Origin: DATMBL01 sp050735975
Lineage (GTDB): Bacteria; Desulfobacterota; Binatia; UBA9968
Direction of reading: 5' to 3'
Length of the DNA: 6,237 nt
Assembly (NCBI GenBank): GCA_050735975.1
Contig: JBOHVS010000154.1
Span: 1-6,237 of the forward strand
Shown in pieces: positions 4,866 to 6,237 of the stretch. Position numbers and translations under genes: made by a program. Every line of letters starts with the position of its first letter. Within the stretch, counting starts at the first letter, position 1. The notes under the pieces were generated by a model. It was not told the origin of the DNA and made no database searches. It was given only the letters and a program-made list of their open reading frames with translations.

Positions 4866-4894
4866 AGAGGCTCGCGAAATCCTTTTTAGCCTCT
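4866..4894 (-). terminator. Weak hairpin after the binding-protein gene
   Basis: AGAGGCT and AGCCTCT form a perfect 7-bp stem around a 15-base loop, about 20 bp beyond the stop codon of the minus-strand binding-protein gene. On that strand it is followed by CGTTAAATATT rather than a clean T run, so it would be a weak terminator at best or an RNA-stabilising hairpin. Confidence 0.35.
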
Positions 4895-4914
4895 ATGAAA
4901 CCCGATCATCGTCG

Positions 4915-5955
4915 TTACTTCTTCTTCTTACGCACCAGGAACGAAAGGGTTTCTTTTACATCGGGAGGCATTGAGAAAATCTCTTCTACTAGCTGCGTAG
5001 TCCGTTCGCCGGAAACATAAGTAATGACAAGTTTAGATTTCTTCGCATCTTCGAGGAGCGCCGGATCTTTCAGTGTGTTTGCCAAGGCCTTGCGAAGGGT
5101 CTCTAGGCGAGTCTTCGGTGTACCGGGAGGGACACTTAATGGCCGCTGAAAGGCCATTTGAGCGGCCCAGTTGTTATAGACCGCAAGCTTCTTCGGGTCT
5201 TTGATAACATCCTTGAAGAGCGGTAGGTCCTTAACCTCGGAATCCTGCCATCTATCGTGGATGACGAAGGGAATTAGTTTGTCATCGCCCTTTGCATCGA
5301 GCATGGAGCGAGCGGTGACTCGCATGGATTCCCAATTGGAGCAAAATCCTTCCAGTTCGCGCGATTGCAAAGCGACCCGGGTGGTGGAAGTCCCTGAGTA
5401 GCCGCTGATAACATCAAAGTTAGTTGCCAAAGTTTTATTGAGAATGAGCGGCAAGTCGTATCCCGTGGTACCGGCTCGATTGGCTCCCATTTTGATAGGA
5501 TTTTTTGCTTTGAGCACGTCGTCCAAGGTTTTCATTCCCGTAAAGCCCATGATCATGCAGACAGGAGCGCCAACACTCGGTGCCCCGATCCAACCGAACT
5601 TCTGAAAATCGATGTTGATCCTGGGATCGCCCAACGCCTTCTGAACGATATTTGAGTTATTAAAAACTACAACAGTTAGTCCATCGGGCTCTGCCCTCTT
5701 ATAGGCGTAATTGGCCGCCACCAACCCACCCGCGCCCGGCATGTTTTCGACAACGGTGTCGGGATTCCCCGGAATATGGCGGCTCATATGGCGGGCGATG
5801 TGGCGAGTATAGGTATCATAACCGCCCCCAGGGGCGGAGCCGACAACGAAGCGCACCATTTTCCCAGCGTAAAAATCATCGGCCAGAGCGGTGGCGGAAA
5901 AATTAAGGCCAAGAAAAGTCAGCAGCGCCACGGCTACACGTGCAATAATTCTCAT
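4915..5955 (-). CDS. Tripartite tricarboxylate transporter (TctC/Bug) substrate-binding protein
   Basis: A 346-residue periplasmic binding protein. The signal peptide is clear: MRIIARVAVALLTFLGLNFS then ATALA, with a likely cut after A25 (ALA/DD). The mature part starts DFYAGKMVRFVVGSAPGGGY, the first strand and Pro-Gly-Gly loop of the TctC family; YDTYTRHIARHM and VVENMPGAGGLVAANYAYKR (68-87) follow as the diagnostic segment. Two lobes close on a carboxylate or similar small ligand; the true substrate cannot be read from sequence. TctC partners normally pass ligand to TctA/TctB membrane proteins, but none is in this window, which is common because many genomes carry numerous orphan copies. 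The ATG at 5955 follows AAGGAGGGAGGACT. The C-terminus ends in a lysine run. The gene lies between the comM repeats. Confidence 0.93.
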   Translation of the reverse strand: MRIIARVAVALLTFLGLNFSATALADDFYAGKMVRFVVGSAPGGGYDTYTRHIARHMSRHIPGNPDTVVENMPGAGGLVAANYAYKRAEPDGLTVVVFNNSNIVQKALGDPRINIDFQKFGWIGAPSVGAPVCMIMGFTGMKTLDDVLKAKNPIKMGANRAGTTGYDLPLILNKTLATNFDVISGYSGTSTTRVALQSRELEGFCSNWESMRVTARSMLDAKGDDKLIPFVIHDRWQDSEVKDLPLFKDVIKDPKKLAVYNNWAAQMAFQRPLSVPPGTPKTRLETLRKALANTLKDPALLEDAKKSKLVITYVSGERTTQLVEEIFSMPPDVKETLSFLVRKKKK

Positions 5956-6013
5956 AGTCCTCCCTCCTTATCTTAATTTTTGATTTGGGGAAACTTCTTT
6001 GGGTCGACAAAGC

Positions 6014-6026
6014 TTGTCTAAGACAA
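6014..6026. promoter_or_regulatory. Perfect palindrome upstream of the binding-protein gene (candidate operator)
   Basis: TTGTCT-A-AGACAA is a perfect inverted repeat with a one-base centre, about 60 bp ahead of the binding-protein ATG. A second dyad (CTTG/CAAG, 6031-6044) adjoins it and contains TTGACT on the minus strand as a possible -35. The hexamer 17 bp on (TAGACA, 6020-6015) is a poor -10 and falls inside the palindrome, so a protein bound there would block it. The TTGT-N5-ACAA form is reminiscent of GntR-family operators, which often control such transport genes; that link is inference. Confidence 0.4.
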
Positions 6027-6077
6027 TGCTCTTGTTGAGTCAAGTGAGCATGGGTCAAGAATCGGAGTCAGCAGAAA

Positions 6078-6236
6078 AATCGGGGTCAGAGAACTATTTT
6101 GTCGCTATGGACCGATGCGGAAGGAACGGGCGGAATATTTTTACAGTCTCCGATCCAGGCTTCGGTACTGAATCGCCTCGGCGATGTGGGCGGATTGAAT
6201 ATCTTCCACGCCGGCGAGGTCGGCGATGGTGCGGCT
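6078..6236. repeat. Direct repeat, right copy (comM 3' end plus flank)
   Basis: Partner of 2964-3123, about 88% identical by hand count. It runs to the window edge, so its true right limit is unknown. At its left edge the AATCGGGGTCAG string is preceded 18 bp earlier by a near-copy, AATCGGAGTCAG (6060-6071), which has no counterpart beside the left copy. Confidence 0.85.
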
Positions 6237-6237
6237 C
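6141..6237 (-). CDS. comM: ComM/YifB C-terminus, gene continues beyond window
   Basis: The minus strand encodes SRTIADLAGVEDIQSAHIAE then AIQYRSLDRRL, ending at TAA 6141-6143: the conserved C-terminal helices of ComM/YifB. Only 31 residues are inside the window. Against the left copy there is one amino-acid change (Val for Ser) but nine synonymous codon differences, so both stretches evolved under selection for the protein before the left one was truncated. This copy may be the complete gene. The stop is followed by an AT-rich stretch without a clear terminator. Confidence 0.8.
   Translation of the reverse strand, partial: SRTIADLAGVEDIQSAHIAEAIQYRSLDRRL

Larger units (their letters stand above)
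4542..4914. other. Intergenic stretch between unknown gene and binding-protein gene
   Basis: Contains the upstream region of the 92-residue gene, two short plus-strand frames reported separately, and a hairpin close to the end of the binding-protein gene. A second short frame (4693-4863, ending with QDEIAYLLGCRNLSLKYRTV) overlaps the 4653 frame. Neither resembles a known family, and the stretch may be decayed sequence. Confidence 0.4.

Noticed and set aside
1..6237. CRISPR array, tRNA or rRNA
   Set aside because: No regularly spaced repeat series, cloverleaf or ribosomal RNA sequence was seen on either strand; the only long repeat is the comM pair.
1..6237. GGATCC sites as evidence of site avoidance
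   Set aside because: I saw none, but only one or two would be expected by chance in 6.2 kb, so their absence says nothing.

Overview
The base composition is close to balanced. The window holds an NtrC-type response regulator, an orphan tripartite-tricarboxylate (TctC/Bug) binding protein and a ComM/YifB gene end. Together these suggest a Gram-negative soil or sediment bacterium, proteobacterial or from a nearby phylum such as Desulfobacterota or Methylomirabilota. I cannot place it more precisely from the sequence.

Left part (1-944): the start of a response-regulator gene leaves the window on the minus strand. It is followed by two decayed plus-strand remnants: a receiver domain with a broken frame, and the C-terminal part of an IS200/IS605-type Y1 transposase with frame breaks and an altered HUH motif.

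Central part (945-2915): a compact type II restriction-modification system. A beta-class DNA methyltransferase (plus strand) runs tail-to-tail, 7 bp apart, into a restriction endonuclease (minus strand). The endonuclease is clearly a BamHI homologue: the catalytic Asp and Glu-x-Glu, the GNIS..HR segment and the LTDRV segment are all present. Its gene follows a small XRE-type helix-turn-helix gene, probably the controller, and appears to start at CTG behind a perfect AGGAGG that lies inside the last codons of the controller gene. The same 15-of-17-bp element lies 37-40 bp ahead of both the methyltransferase and the controller start codons, as a shared operator/promoter would.

Right part (2964-6237): two ~160-bp direct repeats, about 88% identical by hand count, each hold the 3' end of comM on the minus strand plus its downstream flank. 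The left copy is a fragment; the right copy runs out of the window. Between them lie scraps of decayed coding sequence, two small genes of unknown function with very similar ribosome binding sites, and a complete TctC-family periplasmic binding protein with a palindrome in its promoter region. The window reads as an accessory region: a self-regulated GGATCC-type restriction system and unknown cargo among the debris of older genes and a dead transposon.
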